Shown here in pieces: positions 46,701 to 55,038 of a DNA stretch of 64,000 nucleotides. Position numbers and translations under genes: made by a program. This DNA is from Niastella sp. OAS944. Lineage in GTDB: Bacteria; Bacteroidota; Bacteroidia; Chitinophagales; Chitinophagaceae. The notes below the pieces were generated by a model. The model worked only from the letters and a program-made list of their open reading frames with translations, made no database searches and was not told the origin of the DNA. The stretch spans positions 558,001 to 622,000 of the forward strand of contig JANUBW010000004.1 in NCBI GenBank assembly GCA_024809215.1, written 5' to 3'. How positions within the stretch are numbered: position 1 is the stretch's first letter; the number at the start of each line of letters is the position of its first letter.

Positions 46701-46861
46701 TTTTTTGTATTTTTTATCAACACGGTGGCGCCTGCCAAAGGAGCGCCTTTTTCATCCGTTACGGTGCCGGTAACAGATTTTGACTGGGCAAATGTGATCT
46801 GGAAAACCAGTAGTAATAGGAAGCTGCACCATAGGTGTGGAAGCAATCGCCTTCTTCGCAT
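43712..46861 (-). CDS. susC: SusC/RagA TonB-linked outer membrane transporter
   Basis: This 1049-aa protein has a signal peptide (about 1-25), a carboxypeptidase-regulatory-like domain (KSVTGTVTDEKGAPLAGATV, about 28-100), the SusC hallmark VVVGYGTQKRSDVTGAV, a plug (about 110-230, with PLYIVDGVRTN and AAIYGSAAAGGVIVVTTKKG) and a long barrel ending in Phe. It lacks an STN domain, in contrast to the SusC at 457-3720, so it is not expected to signal to an anti-sigma factor; the DUF6377 regulator upstream would regulate it instead. The start at the ATG 46859-46861 is clear. Confidence 0.97.
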   Translation of the reverse strand: MRRRRLLPHLWCSFLLLLVFQITFAQSKSVTGTVTDEKGAPLAGATVLIKNTKNNVTTNASGQFELLAPANVKTLVVSYVGYETREVAIPSGNLINVILKAADGNLDAIVVVGYGTQKRSDVTGAVGSVKGEAIRNMPVTNVTDAIQGRVAGVEVIKSSGSPDAGSTIIIRGLSSLHQPNPLYIVDGVRTNGDNLNVQDIATVDILKDASAAAIYGSAAAGGVIVVTTKKGASAKPTINFNARYGITKPKLISLLNKEQYIKLQNILHPQFFANATHTDTLADTDWTDALYRDASENNYNLSVAGSSPVVNYLLSGFYNKQTGIYKRNYSNIGGARINTDYKLTSFLKIGEQLAFSQRKTAPPVGSEAQLHNAPFRTLPIIPIKNANGTWGVVPGGYNGLQFGGPNPVGAMESADAINFKNNLQGNVFAEVKLPLHLTFRSNISYSYYEESQDYYQAAFDFGQVVNNVNSLTRTSIKSSQVLTNYVLTFDQSFGGHSINAIAGFEQIASKYRNIGAFQSYVGMPGYSFVQTTQSTATVSGKNDDNGLVKSFFGRLNYNYKSRYYLTGSIRQDANFTVFGPNKQKGVFGAFSAGWNISEENFFTPLKTTLSRLKLRGSYGTLGNSNIPPYTYVASYSSFTGPNALGSLSGANFTPGGPLDIGVTINSIPNPNLHWETVYETNLGVDGEAMNGKIYFTAEYYNRDTKDMLYALPVALSSGYTVPYFTNIGKVSSKGVDLLLGYRGKVSELSFDVSLNGGFNKNKVTDLSGIANDKLFDGYNYYSTGDAAFNVMSNQNITVTKAGLPFGSFYGYKVIGMFKTDAEAAASAQPNAKAGDLIFAHDDKNGKTLSPDDRQVIGNPNPKLVYGAAVRLNYKGFDASLLFNGVAGVDIFNGVKAYEMYPFSDGNTTSKVFGASFLGDNQLTAQPRLGVKNNDGSFTLDPNKNYTSVNSYFVEPGDYLKLKNLQVGYTFNAALLQKAGIKTARVFVMANNLFTITKYSGLDPELGSAFSAAAQSGFVGNAVGVTTRGLDAVSQYPQVRLYSAGIDINF

Positions 46862-47060
46862 AAACTGTTATTTTTTGAATTGGTTGAATTGAATAACTGA
46901 CAAGCGAACTCAAAAAAAGAACAAGCGCAGGGCGAAAGCAAATTGTATAGCTAAAGTATAGGAAATATTGGCTAAAAAGCGATTATGCGGCTGCGTAAGT
47001 AATTTATCATCAAACCGTTATACACGTATATATTTAAGGAATATATATTCAAATAAAAGG

Positions 47061-47252
47061 GGGTTACAGGTTACATGGTGCAGGTTACAGGGCTTATATT
47101 CATAATGCTTTCCAAATTGCCGGCCGCGCAAATGTCCTGCAACCTGTACCCTGAAACCTGTAACTGTATTCTGCCTTTCCCGTAACCGCATTTGTATTTC
47201 CCTGCAACCTGTACCTTGAAACCTGTAACTGCATTATGTCTTTCCCGGTAAC
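47061..47252. repeat. ACCTGTAAC-type repeats, two direct and one inverted
   Basis: Two roughly 51-bp direct copies (47136-47186 and 47201-47252) begin CCTGCAACCTGTACC and end TTTCCC(g)GTAAC; they differ at a few positions. An inverted relative lies at 47061-47092 (GGTTACAGGTTACATGGTGC). Together they can fold back on each other in the 390-bp gap between the regulator and SusC. The rest of 46862-47060 holds no gene. Confidence 0.8.
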
Positions 47253-48890
47253 TTAATCAATCGTCTTTATCTGCATAATTCGCTTTTCAAACTCATCATT
47301 GGGCACTATTGATTTATTGCGAATGCGGGTTTTGTAGGTGTTGATGGTATTGATGGAGTACTGCAGAATATGAGCTATCTTTTCATTTTCATGAATACCC
47401 ATGCGGGCCAGGGCAAAAATGCGCAGATCGGTATTGAGCAGTTCATTATCCTCCAGTTCAATGCGGTCTTCTTCCCTGAACAGTTCATTGAACTCGGCCA
47501 CAAAATTGGGAAACAGTTTTAGAAAAGCCCGGTCGAAATGTTTCAGCAGTTCTTCCTTTTCCCTTTTCAGGTTGATATTATTTACCAGGAATTTTATTTC
47601 ATCATATTTGCGTTCGGTAAGTTTTTGATCAACCGATTTTTTGAACCGTTCTATCTTATCAAAGAATTCAGAGTTAACATTAAAGAAATAACCAATATAC
47701 TCTTCTTTTATCTTGTTGGCGTCGTTTAGCTTTTCGTTGGTCTCGGACAAGCGCCGGTTTGCTTCCTGCATATTGCGATGCGCTTCTAAAATGGCATCCT
47801 GGGCTCGCTTTAATTTTTTCAATTGTTTGAATACAATTATTATGAGGGTCACAACCAGCAACAGTAAAAAAGTGACCAGACCGGCATACCACAGCAATTT
47901 TGTTTTTTGCTGTTCCACCATGGCATATTTCTGCGCCTCTATCAACGGCAGTACATCACCAACCTGTACTTTACGTTGACGGGCGCCGAAAAACACCGCG
48001 TCGGAAAATGCCTGATTAATACACACCGATGCATTTTTAATATCGGCCCGCTTATATAATAAGGTAGAAAGAATAAAAGCCGCTGAAGTTTCCTTGGTAC
48101 TGCTTTGCACATCGGCGATGGTGGCCCTGATAAGCAAAAGAATGGCACTATCGATATCGCCATTCTGAATATACAGGTCGCTTAGGGTGGAAGCTGTAAT
48201 GGCAATCTGGTGTGGTGTAAGGCCGGAACGTGAAAGCAACACATCGAAATTTCGTTTGGCATCGGTGCGATTGCCCTTTTTTAATTCTTTCAAACCCTGG
48301 AAGTAAATATAGTCGTACCCGTTTTTATCCCAAATGGCCAGGGCTGAGTCGATGTACAGCGCGCCCTTTTCATTATAGCGCGGCGTATGGTATTGGTCTT
48401 TATCGTAATCACCCAGGTCGTAATAATATCTTCCCATGAGGGCATAATATTCAGCGCGGCAACTATCGGGCACTACACTTATTTGAATTGAAGAAAGCGA
48501 ATCGAGTGTTTCTTTATACATGCCCGATGAAAGCAGCGAGAAACCCATTTTGATACGGGCATAATTTATAAGGGCAGCATCGTTGAGGCGATGTGCCACT
48601 GCAAGCATTTTTTTGGCATAACCGTATGAGGAGTCGAACTGGTAAACACGGTAAGCGCTATACAGGTTTTCATATGCCCTGAACAAAGCCGGCAGATCGT
48701 TATTATTAGTAGCAGCCAGATCCTGTTTTACGACATCGATGGCCGACTGCTTTTTCAGGTCGAACTCCTGGTCGTGCTGTAAAACCTCATTCAACCGGCT
48801 AAGGGAACGGGCAAGCGTATCCGTTTGAGCATTCAGGTTACAGAGCAGGAAAAGATAAGACAAAAGCAGGAAGAGCTTCTTCATATGCAT
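47253..48890 (-). CDS. SusR-like membrane regulator with DUF6377
   Basis: The frame opens with a TTG at 48944, but the ATG at 48888-48890 (MHMKKLFLLLSYLFLL, signal peptide) is preferred, giving 545 aa. It has TPR-like helical repeats (about 30-320), a transmembrane segment at about 335-355, a coiled coil (AHRNMQEANRRLSETNEKLN) and a cytoplasmic C-terminal domain with a HTH (IAHILQYSINTINTYKTRIR at about 510-530). This layout is that of Bacteroidota SusR-like regulators (DUF6377), which sense a sugar in the periplasm and act on promoters of SusC/D operons. It lies upstream of the SusC/SusD/GH97 operon on the same strand. Confidence 0.9.
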   Translation of the reverse strand: MHMKKLFLLLSYLFLLCNLNAQTDTLARSLSRLNEVLQHDQEFDLKKQSAIDVVKQDLAATNNNDLPALFRAYENLYSAYRVYQFDSSYGYAKKMLAVAHRLNDAALINYARIKMGFSLLSSGMYKETLDSLSSIQISVVPDSCRAEYYALMGRYYYDLGDYDKDQYHTPRYNEKGALYIDSALAIWDKNGYDYIYFQGLKELKKGNRTDAKRNFDVLLSRSGLTPHQIAITASTLSDLYIQNGDIDSAILLLIRATIADVQSSTKETSAAFILSTLLYKRADIKNASVCINQAFSDAVFFGARQRKVQVGDVLPLIEAQKYAMVEQQKTKLLWYAGLVTFLLLLVVTLIIIVFKQLKKLKRAQDAILEAHRNMQEANRRLSETNEKLNDANKIKEEYIGYFFNVNSEFFDKIERFKKSVDQKLTERKYDEIKFLVNNINLKREKEELLKHFDRAFLKLFPNFVAEFNELFREEDRIELEDNELLNTDLRIFALARMGIHENEKIAHILQYSINTINTYKTRIRNKSIVPNDEFEKRIMQIKTID

Positions 48891-49108
48891 CGTTCTGGTA
48901 ATGGGGCTTTGATCAAAACTAAAGCAGAAAGGGAACAAAACCAAATTAGCAGGCCGTTAGCTGTACTTTAAAACAAGCTATGGCTTAAAAGTATTTGATC
49001 TTTATCAATTTCCATCACCATTCTCATTTAAATTCCCCAAGGCTGCCATACATAACGGATATTCGGAATAACTTTTGGGATCAAATAACAGAGCAATAAC
49101 CGAATATT

Positions 49109-50194
49109 ATGCAAGACAAGAAAAAGAACTATAACACCAACCTTACCCCGCTGATAATAGCGTTATTAGTACTGGCGGGTTTACTGTATGTTTTTGCACT
49201 CCTTGCACCCTTTTTATTTACCAGTAGGGCATCATTGAAATACTTCGACTTCAGAAACACCGGTCAAATTGGCGATACATTTGGCGGATTGATGAGCCCT
49301 TTTATCAATCTTTCGGCTGTAATAGTTACCGGACTGGCTTTTTACATGCAGTACAGGGCCAATAAGTTGCAGGTTGATATTTTCACCGACCAAATAAAAC
49401 AAACAGAAAGGCAGTTTAAAAAGGAGCAGTTATACCAGGAAAAACAAAACAGGGTTCAGCAATTCGAAAGCCAGTTCTTTGAAATGCTTCGCTTACATAA
49501 AGAAAATGTTGATGAGCTCACTATAACGAGTGTTGTAAACGGGAAACAGGTCTCAAAACGACAGGCCTTTGTAACCATGGCCGATGAGTTTAAAGCGTTT
49601 TTAAGCTATATCAATTACGATCATCTGCCTTTCATAAATGAATACAAACACGCGTACGATATTTTTTTCTGGGGCTGGAACAGTGATTATATAGATATAG
49701 ATTCATTATCTCATTCCTGGTCGGGCATAATAGAGGGACCAAACGACAGGGACTACTCACACCCCATTGACTTCAGGGAGTACAAAGGCTATTCAAGTTC
49801 GTTAGGGCACTATTTCAGGCATTTATTTTTAATGGTAAAATTTGTTGCTTATAGTGATGCCATAACCGACTACAACAGCAAGATGAAATATTTAAAAATA
49901 CTAAGGGCCCAGTTAAGCAATCATGAACAGATCTTACTTTTCTACAACTGGCTTAGTTCAAACTATGGTGGCGCCTGGGAAAATGAGGAAAATAAGTTTT
50001 TTACCGAGTATAAAATAATACATAATCTTTGGGTTGGTGAGCTATATCAAAATCAATATATAATAGATGCAGTAAATGAACTTATTGATAAGTACAATTC
50101 AAACCCAAAAGAAACGCCCTTATTTGAATTTCAGGGAAAAGATTTTGATTATAAAATGAAGAATGAGCACAAATCGCTTTCAGATCATTTTTAG
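49109..50194 (+). CDS. Putative phage abortive infection protein (putAbiC-like)
   Basis: This 361-aa protein has two transmembrane helices (about 11-36 and 62-82), a Gln/Lys-rich coiled coil (about 85-122) and a cytoplasmic part with QFESQFFEMLRLHKENVDEL, SSSLGHYFRHLFLMVKFV and LRAQLSNHEQILLFYN. These three stretches are the signature, from memory, of the putative phage abortive infection family (AbiC-like), which are membrane-anchored defence proteins believed to stop infected cells. It stands alone with its own leader after the SusR-like gene. The ORF is of normal length and undamaged. Confidence 0.85.
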   Translation: MQDKKKNYNTNLTPLIIALLVLAGLLYVFALLAPFLFTSRASLKYFDFRNTGQIGDTFGGLMSPFINLSAVIVTGLAFYMQYRANKLQVDIFTDQIKQTERQFKKEQLYQEKQNRVQQFESQFFEMLRLHKENVDELTITSVVNGKQVSKRQAFVTMADEFKAFLSYINYDHLPFINEYKHAYDIFFWGWNSDYIDIDSLSHSWSGIIEGPNDRDYSHPIDFREYKGYSSSLGHYFRHLFLMVKFVAYSDAITDYNSKMKYLKILRAQLSNHEQILLFYNWLSSNYGGAWENEENKFFTEYKIIHNLWVGELYQNQYIIDAVNELIDKYNSNPKETPLFEFQGKDFDYKMKNEHKSLSDHF

Positions 50195-50401
50195 ATGTGG
50201 GAAACTGTGATAATTCTGACAACCGTCAGGTCATTACCACATATGACTTAATTGCCATACCTTCGGTTCCTGTTTCTCTTCCCCTCCTCTTGAAACTTTT
50301 GCAAAACTACATTTTATTAAATGTAATTTTTAAACCAATGGTTTGATCATTTACATAATTAGCCTCATTCACTTCATCATTCATACTTAAAATGATTAGT
50401 T

Positions 50402-51748
50402 ATGCCATTATTTTTAACAACTAATCGTAGTGTAAAACTATTGTCAACCGTAATACTAATAGGCATACTGTGCAGCTGCCATAAAAGAGATCTTCCTTTT
50501 CCCCGGCCACAGGAAGAAGAGAACGCCGACGTGGTGTATGCCTGGTACAAATTTATAGCACAAACACAGCGGCCGGCCAATCCGCAACCAGTTGTAATAT
50601 TGGCCAACAGAAATTTTGGTTTTATAGGTGTTGGGCTTTACGAAGCGGTTCGCCCCGGCGCTAAAGGATCGGCCAGTTTGTCTTCCTGGTTATACCAAAT
50701 GCCAGCGATGCCGGAAGCTGACCTGAGCAAAGAATATTTATGGAGCGAAAGCGCCAATGCAGCCCTCGCCAGTATGTTCAAATTATTCCTGGTAAACCTT
50801 ACCGATGCCAATAAGGTAAGTATCGATTCAATGGAAAACGCTAACTACAATCGGTTCAGCACAGACAATTCAGATGCTGTACTTATGCGGTCACAGGCAT
50901 TTGGGCGTGCCATTGCCGAAGCTATTTACAACTGGTCAACAACAGATAATTTCAATCTTTCCAATGTAGGTTATGTTCCGCCACCTGTTACACCTTCATC
51001 CTGGATTCCCACCCCGCCTGCCTTTGCTACGGTAGGTCCTTTCTTACAAAATTCAAGACCTTTTCTTGCGTATAGTCTTACAGCTATTGCTCCGCCACCC
51101 ATTCCATTTTCAGAAGATAAATCATCATCATTCTATAAAGCCAACAATGAAGTATATGAGATAGGCAAAAATTTAACCGATGAACGAAAAGCAATTGCCA
51201 ACTGGTGGGCCGATGCAGGCGGAGCAGCTGTTGGCGTTCCGGCGCCTTATCATTTACTTTCCATTATTACCTGGGTGCAGGAAGACCGGAAGGCTAAATT
51301 GTTACAAGCTGCAGAAGTATATGCCAAAACAGGCATTGGATTAAAGGATGGCGCCATAATTACATTCAGATCAAAATATCATTATAACCTCATAAGACCC
51401 ATCACCTATATTCAACGGAATATAGATACCGCCTGGCAGTCTTATTTAGTTACACCGCCTTACCCCGACTATACCTCGGGCCTCGTTGGGCTTTACTCGC
51501 CTGTTATAAACGTATTGAAAAATGAGTATGGCGATATTGATGTTACCGACAATACGTATGATTGGCGGGGCTTGCCTGCGCGCCACTTTACCTCTTTATC
51601 CAATTTACTTGATGAAGCAGCCGTTTCAAGAGTGTATGCAGGTATTCACTACAGGTTTACCCAGGAAATTTCAATAAAACTGGGAAAACAGCTAGCCGAT
51701 GAAATTGATGACATCAAATTATTACCAAACAAGTATAAACATCCATAA
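50402..51748 (+). CDS. Vanadium-haloperoxidase-like lipoprotein
   Basis: This 448-aa protein has a lipoprotein signal (GILCSC, Cys at about 25) and a PAP2/haloperoxidase fold. Residues corresponding to the vanadate site are Lys325, Arg332 (SKYHYNLIRP), Ser359, Gly360 (DYTSGL), Arg410 and His416 (SRVYAGIHYRF); the spacings Lys-Arg 7 and Arg-His 6 equal those of fungal chloroperoxidase (353/360, 490/496). The His of the usual SGH, acid-base catalyst 404, is Leu361 here. The protein may still bind phosphate or vanadate but is probably altered in activity. It is a single gene, followed by a bidirectional terminator. Confidence 0.85.
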   Translation: MPLFLTTNRSVKLLSTVILIGILCSCHKRDLPFPRPQEEENADVVYAWYKFIAQTQRPANPQPVVILANRNFGFIGVGLYEAVRPGAKGSASLSSWLYQMPAMPEADLSKEYLWSESANAALASMFKLFLVNLTDANKVSIDSMENANYNRFSTDNSDAVLMRSQAFGRAIAEAIYNWSTTDNFNLSNVGYVPPPVTPSSWIPTPPAFATVGPFLQNSRPFLAYSLTAIAPPPIPFSEDKSSSFYKANNEVYEIGKNLTDERKAIANWWADAGGAAVGVPAPYHLLSIITWVQEDRKAKLLQAAEVYAKTGIGLKDGAIITFRSKYHYNLIRPITYIQRNIDTAWQSYLVTPPYPDYTSGLVGLYSPVINVLKNEYGDIDVTDNTYDWRGLPARHFTSLSNLLDEAAVSRVYAGIHYRFTQEISIKLGKQLADEIDDIKLLPNKYKHP

Positions 51749-51753
51749 AGAAT

Positions 51754-51783
51754 AAACCCGCCAGGCACTACGCCGGCGGGTTT
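51754..51783. terminator. Bidirectional terminator
   Basis: AAACCCGCC and GGCGGGTTT form a perfect 9-bp stem with a 12-nt loop between convergent genes, followed by TGTTTAT on the plus strand; it serves the haloperoxidase-like gene and the DJ-1/PfpI gene. Confidence 0.85.
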
Positions 51784-51797
51784 GTTTATAACGTTTA

Positions 51798-52508
51798 CTA
51801 AGCTAAAGCAGCTTCCTGCAGCCTGCCTGCATACTCAAGTAAAGTAGTAACAGCTAAAACAGACGAAGCAGGATTTTGACCGGTGATCAGTAATCCATCG
51901 CGGGTTACAAAAGGCATCCAGTCTTCGCCTTTTTGAAAATTGGCGCCAAGTTCTTTCAACATATCCTCCAAAAGGAAAGGAACAACTTCGGTCAGTTGCA
52001 CAGCTTCTTCTTCTGTATTGGTAAAGGCGGCAACCCTTTTTCCTTTTATAAGCCATTCGCCGCTGTTTGACTTAACATTCTTTAAAGCTACCGGGGCATG
52101 ACAAACCAACGCCACCGGTTTACCATTATTAATGAATGACTCAATAAGTTTTATGGATTCTTTATTATCGGGAAGGTCCCACATGGGGCCGTGGCCGCCC
52201 GGATAAAAAATGGTATCAAAATCACTTTCCGACACCTCGCTCAGTGGTACTGTGTTGCTAAGTTTATTTTGCGTATCCTTATCGTTATAATACCTTATTG
52301 TGGCCTCTGTTCTGTTCTCAGGGAGATCACTTTTAGGATCGATGGGCGCCTGTCCGCCTTTGGGTGATGCAATAACAATTTCTTTTCCAAGATCATGAAA
52401 CTTGTAATAGGGAGCGGCAAACTCCTCGATCCATAAGCCTGTTTTTTTGCCGGTATTGCCTAATTCATCATGAGAAGTGACAACGAACAGAACTTTGTTG
52501 ATTTTCAT
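51798..52508 (-). CDS. DJ-1/PfpI-family class I glutamine amidotransferase-like protein
   Basis: This 236-aa protein has the nucleophile elbow LVCHAPVAL with Cys136 and His137, the acidic IEEF residues (Glu28/29) and a GGHGPMWD loop, as in Hsp31-like members of the DJ-1/PfpI superfamily. Relatives are glyoxalase III/deglycase or chaperone-type proteins acting on methylglyoxal-damaged protein. All three catalytic elements are intact. It is monocistronic, with a 240-bp leader upstream (52509-52748) that shows no other gene. Confidence 0.93.
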   Translation of the reverse strand: MKINKVLFVVTSHDELGNTGKKTGLWIEEFAAPYYKFHDLGKEIVIASPKGGQAPIDPKSDLPENRTEATIRYYNDKDTQNKLSNTVPLSEVSESDFDTIFYPGGHGPMWDLPDNKESIKLIESFINNGKPVALVCHAPVALKNVKSNSGEWLIKGKRVAAFTNTEEEAVQLTEVVPFLLEDMLKELGANFQKGEDWMPFVTRDGLLITGQNPASSVLAVTTLLEYAGRLQEAALA

Positions 52509-52748
52509 AATTTTTTAATTTAGAAGTGATGAAACTGCTACATATGAGACCAAACAGCTCACTTCTAAATAAGTTGGTATCCTTTTATAAAATCAGCCCT
52601 AAAAAATCATGATTGTAGTCATATATTTTTGAAAACATCAGTAATATACAATTATCCTTCATCCAATCTTTTGGGCACGTTATTTTCAGAAGTGAGTCTT
52701 TTTATAAAATTGCCGTTTTGTCGTATTCGTAGGAAGTAACATCCCGCT

Positions 52749-53666
52749 CTAAACAATAATGCAATCCCGGGTCTTCTTAACCACCTCCATCATCCATTCA
52801 ATATTATCTACGGCTTTCAACTTACTTAAAAGTTCGGCGGGAATATTTTTGTAAAGAGCACCTGCTATTTGCCCGGCCAGCGATGCATTAGTATCGGTGT
52901 CGCCGCCGGCATCAATAATAGCTTTATACATATCGCGCAATCCGATCTTATGCACTTGTGTAGCCGCGAAGATGGCAAAAGGAATAGAGTTTACTACATA
53001 GCCATTATTACCTAGCTGTGCAATGGATTTTATATCAGCGCTGTTTTGAATGGCATTGATCTCAATCAGCCTGTCGCGAACCCGGGTATCGGGCAATTCG
53101 GAAATTATAAGGTCAAACAAATTATTTTCACCCCACCAGGCACCTGAAATAATTGATTTAATACTTAGAAATATTGCCAGTGCCCCAACATACGCTTCAT
53201 CATTGCGGTGAGTTATGCGGCAGGCATCTCTTATGTTTTGTCTTGAAATATTTGAAAAGAAGGCAAGAGGTGCAATTCGCATAGCGGCGCCATTACCAGC
53301 AGCATACTCCCCTTCACGGCCAACCTGGCTCCAATGTGCGCCAGCCTCCAATTCAATAATTGCCTTTAATGAACTGGCGCCAAGCCCTGTCAGCCTTTTC
53401 TCTTTATAATAACGCACAAACTTATTTGCCAATAGCGCCGCATCAAAATCACCGCCAGCGCAAAGCGCTTCGCAGGTAGCCATTGTTAGCTGGGTATCAT
53501 CGGTAAAGGCCCATTTCTTTTCTGGCGCTTTTGGCGGGTATAAATAAAAAGTAGTTTTATTATCCGGAACGATCATATTTTCAAAACAACTGCCCCAGGC
53601 ATCGCCTATGGCACCAGCTAACATGCAGGCTTCGAATTGTTGTTTTAATTTATTCAGATCGTTCAT
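52749..53666 (-). CDS. ADP-ribosylglycohydrolase family protein
   Basis: This 305-aa all-helical enzyme has the family signatures ACMLAGAIGDAWGSCFE (residues 13-29), FTDDTQLTM (about 54-62) and AGGDTDTNASLAGQIAGA (about 254-271); the Asp/Thr residues bind two Mg ions. Members remove ADP-ribose from arginine or other acceptors. Its start overlaps the stop of the upstream gene by 4 bp (ATGA), implying translational coupling. The normal DraG-type length suggests an active enzyme. Confidence 0.92.
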   Translation of the reverse strand: MNDLNKLKQQFEACMLAGAIGDAWGSCFENMIVPDNKTTFYLYPPKAPEKKWAFTDDTQLTMATCEALCAGGDFDAALLANKFVRYYKEKRLTGLGASSLKAIIELEAGAHWSQVGREGEYAAGNGAAMRIAPLAFFSNISRQNIRDACRITHRNDEAYVGALAIFLSIKSIISGAWWGENNLFDLIISELPDTRVRDRLIEINAIQNSADIKSIAQLGNNGYVVNSIPFAIFAATQVHKIGLRDMYKAIIDAGGDTDTNASLAGQIAGALYKNIPAELLSKLKAVDNIEWMMEVVKKTRDCIIV

Positions 53667-54151
53667 AATTCGAAACGAGGTAACTTTTCCAAAGCAGGCT
53701 CCCAGGTAAATCCCTGCTCAAGTTGGATGACCAAATCGGCGAGCAGCGTAAGTGATTGATCGGATGTAGGATTTGATTCAACCACCCGGACCTTTATTGA
53801 AAAAAGGCATGTACTAAACGGGATCGCTATATCCCCGATATATAATACATGATCAGCTAAAGGTAGCTTCGCTAACGTACGTACAATATCAAATGGATTC
53901 CGCCTGAATACTTCTACCCCAATCAATTCACCATTTACTCCTTCAATAATGCTACGATGATATTCTGTAAGCTCATTCACATTTTTAATGGTGGGAATAT
54001 CGGGCGTTTCATCAAAATAGTTTATCGATACAGTAATTGTGTCTTCTGGGTTTGTCCAGTATATTTCATTATCTCCCTTTTCCTTTCGCCAACCCAGGTC
54101 GGGTATGGAGATAGAATTGAAAGATATTTTATTTTTATAGGTGTGAGACAT
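53663..54151 (-). CDS. Hypothetical protein coupled to ADP-ribosylglycohydrolase
   Basis: About 162 aa from the ATG at 54149-54151 (MSHTYKNKISFNSISIPDLG). The open frame reaches 54172 through a TTG and has an ATG at 54163, but upstream residues look unrelated. It is soluble, of mixed alpha/beta composition, with TVSINYFDETPDIP and FRRNPFDIVRTLAKLPLADH. I do not recognise the family. The 4-bp overlap with the downstream hydrolase suggests a common function, perhaps a partner or substrate-related protein. It carries no signal peptide. Confidence 0.65.
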   Translation of the reverse strand: MSHTYKNKISFNSISIPDLGWRKEKGDNEIYWTNPEDTITVSINYFDETPDIPTIKNVNELTEYHRSIIEGVNGELIGVEVFRRNPFDIVRTLAKLPLADHVLYIGDIAIPFSTCLFSIKVRVVESNPTSDQSLTLLADLVIQLEQGFTWEPALEKLPRFEL

Positions 54152-54303
54152 GAAGAATAACATTGCAGTCAAATATACACATCGGCCTTTAGATAAAGAA
54201 GGGATCGGCCAGGATAGAATTCTCCTGCTCGATCCCCCAATTACGTAAAAGTAATACAGCCGAAGTGATCATTAAATTTGCACCCAGGGAGCGAAACTAA
54301 CCA

Positions 54304-54960
54304 TCACTTATTTTTTGCCGACTTCTCAGCTTTTGCTTTATCAACATACGTTTTGAACAACTGCCGCCAGTTACGGCCATTGTTATTCAGGTATTGCTCG
54401 CATTTGGTTTTGTAAATTTCAAAAATAGCCGAGATCTGTTTCATACTTTTATAGTCGATCGCCTGCTCACGCGCCTGTTTTAAATACTCAAGTATTTTGG
54501 ACTCCTCTTCCGGCTTAAGATCTGGCACAATGGCCTTATAACCTTTAAGGGTAAAAGCCACTTTTCCGATGGTATATTGATCAAGTATGAATTCAACCTG
54601 CTCTGGCGTAAGGTCTTTGTTCAACGCATCCATCAGGTCTTTATGAACCGAGGCTGGCATCGCTGAATTGGCAATGATCTGCCGGTCGAGCTCAGACAGT
54701 TTGTTACCAGTAGCCGGATTAATACCAGCCGGAACCGTAGAAGCCGGATGCTCATTGTTCCAGTCGCGAACGGTTTTTAAATGGGTCCCCACAGCGGCCG
54801 TTACCCTTTTTTGCTTTTCAACATCTGTTAATTTCAAACCAGCTGTCCATTCAGCCGCTTTTTTCTCAATCTCCGCATTGGCTTTGGCAGAGTCTGTTTG
54901 CGCCAAACAAAACATGGGTAGCATAAGAAATAGCGCAATGGTAAATGGCAAACATTTCAT
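54304..54960 (-). CDS. DUF3826 exported protein
   Basis: This 218-aa protein has a signal peptide (1-20, ending FCLAQ) and a helical domain with NAEIEKKAAEWTAGLKLTDV then RVTAAVGTHLKTVRDWNNEH, and TPEQVEFILDQYTIGKVAFT, the pattern of DUF3826. The family is found in Bacteroidota, often near polysaccharide-utilisation genes, with unknown function. It is monocistronic here. Confidence 0.85.
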   Translation of the reverse strand: MKCLPFTIALFLMLPMFCLAQTDSAKANAEIEKKAAEWTAGLKLTDVEKQKRVTAAVGTHLKTVRDWNNEHPASTVPAGINPATGNKLSELDRQIIANSAMPASVHKDLMDALNKDLTPEQVEFILDQYTIGKVAFTLKGYKAIVPDLKPEEESKILEYLKQAREQAIDYKSMKQISAIFEIYKTKCEQYLNNNGRNWRQLFKTYVDKAKAEKSAKNK

Positions 54961-55038
54961 AATGGTAGTTATTTAAACATCCTTATGATGTATAATAACA
55001 CCCCATGGTTGCAAAATAAAAGGCAAAAACATAATTAA

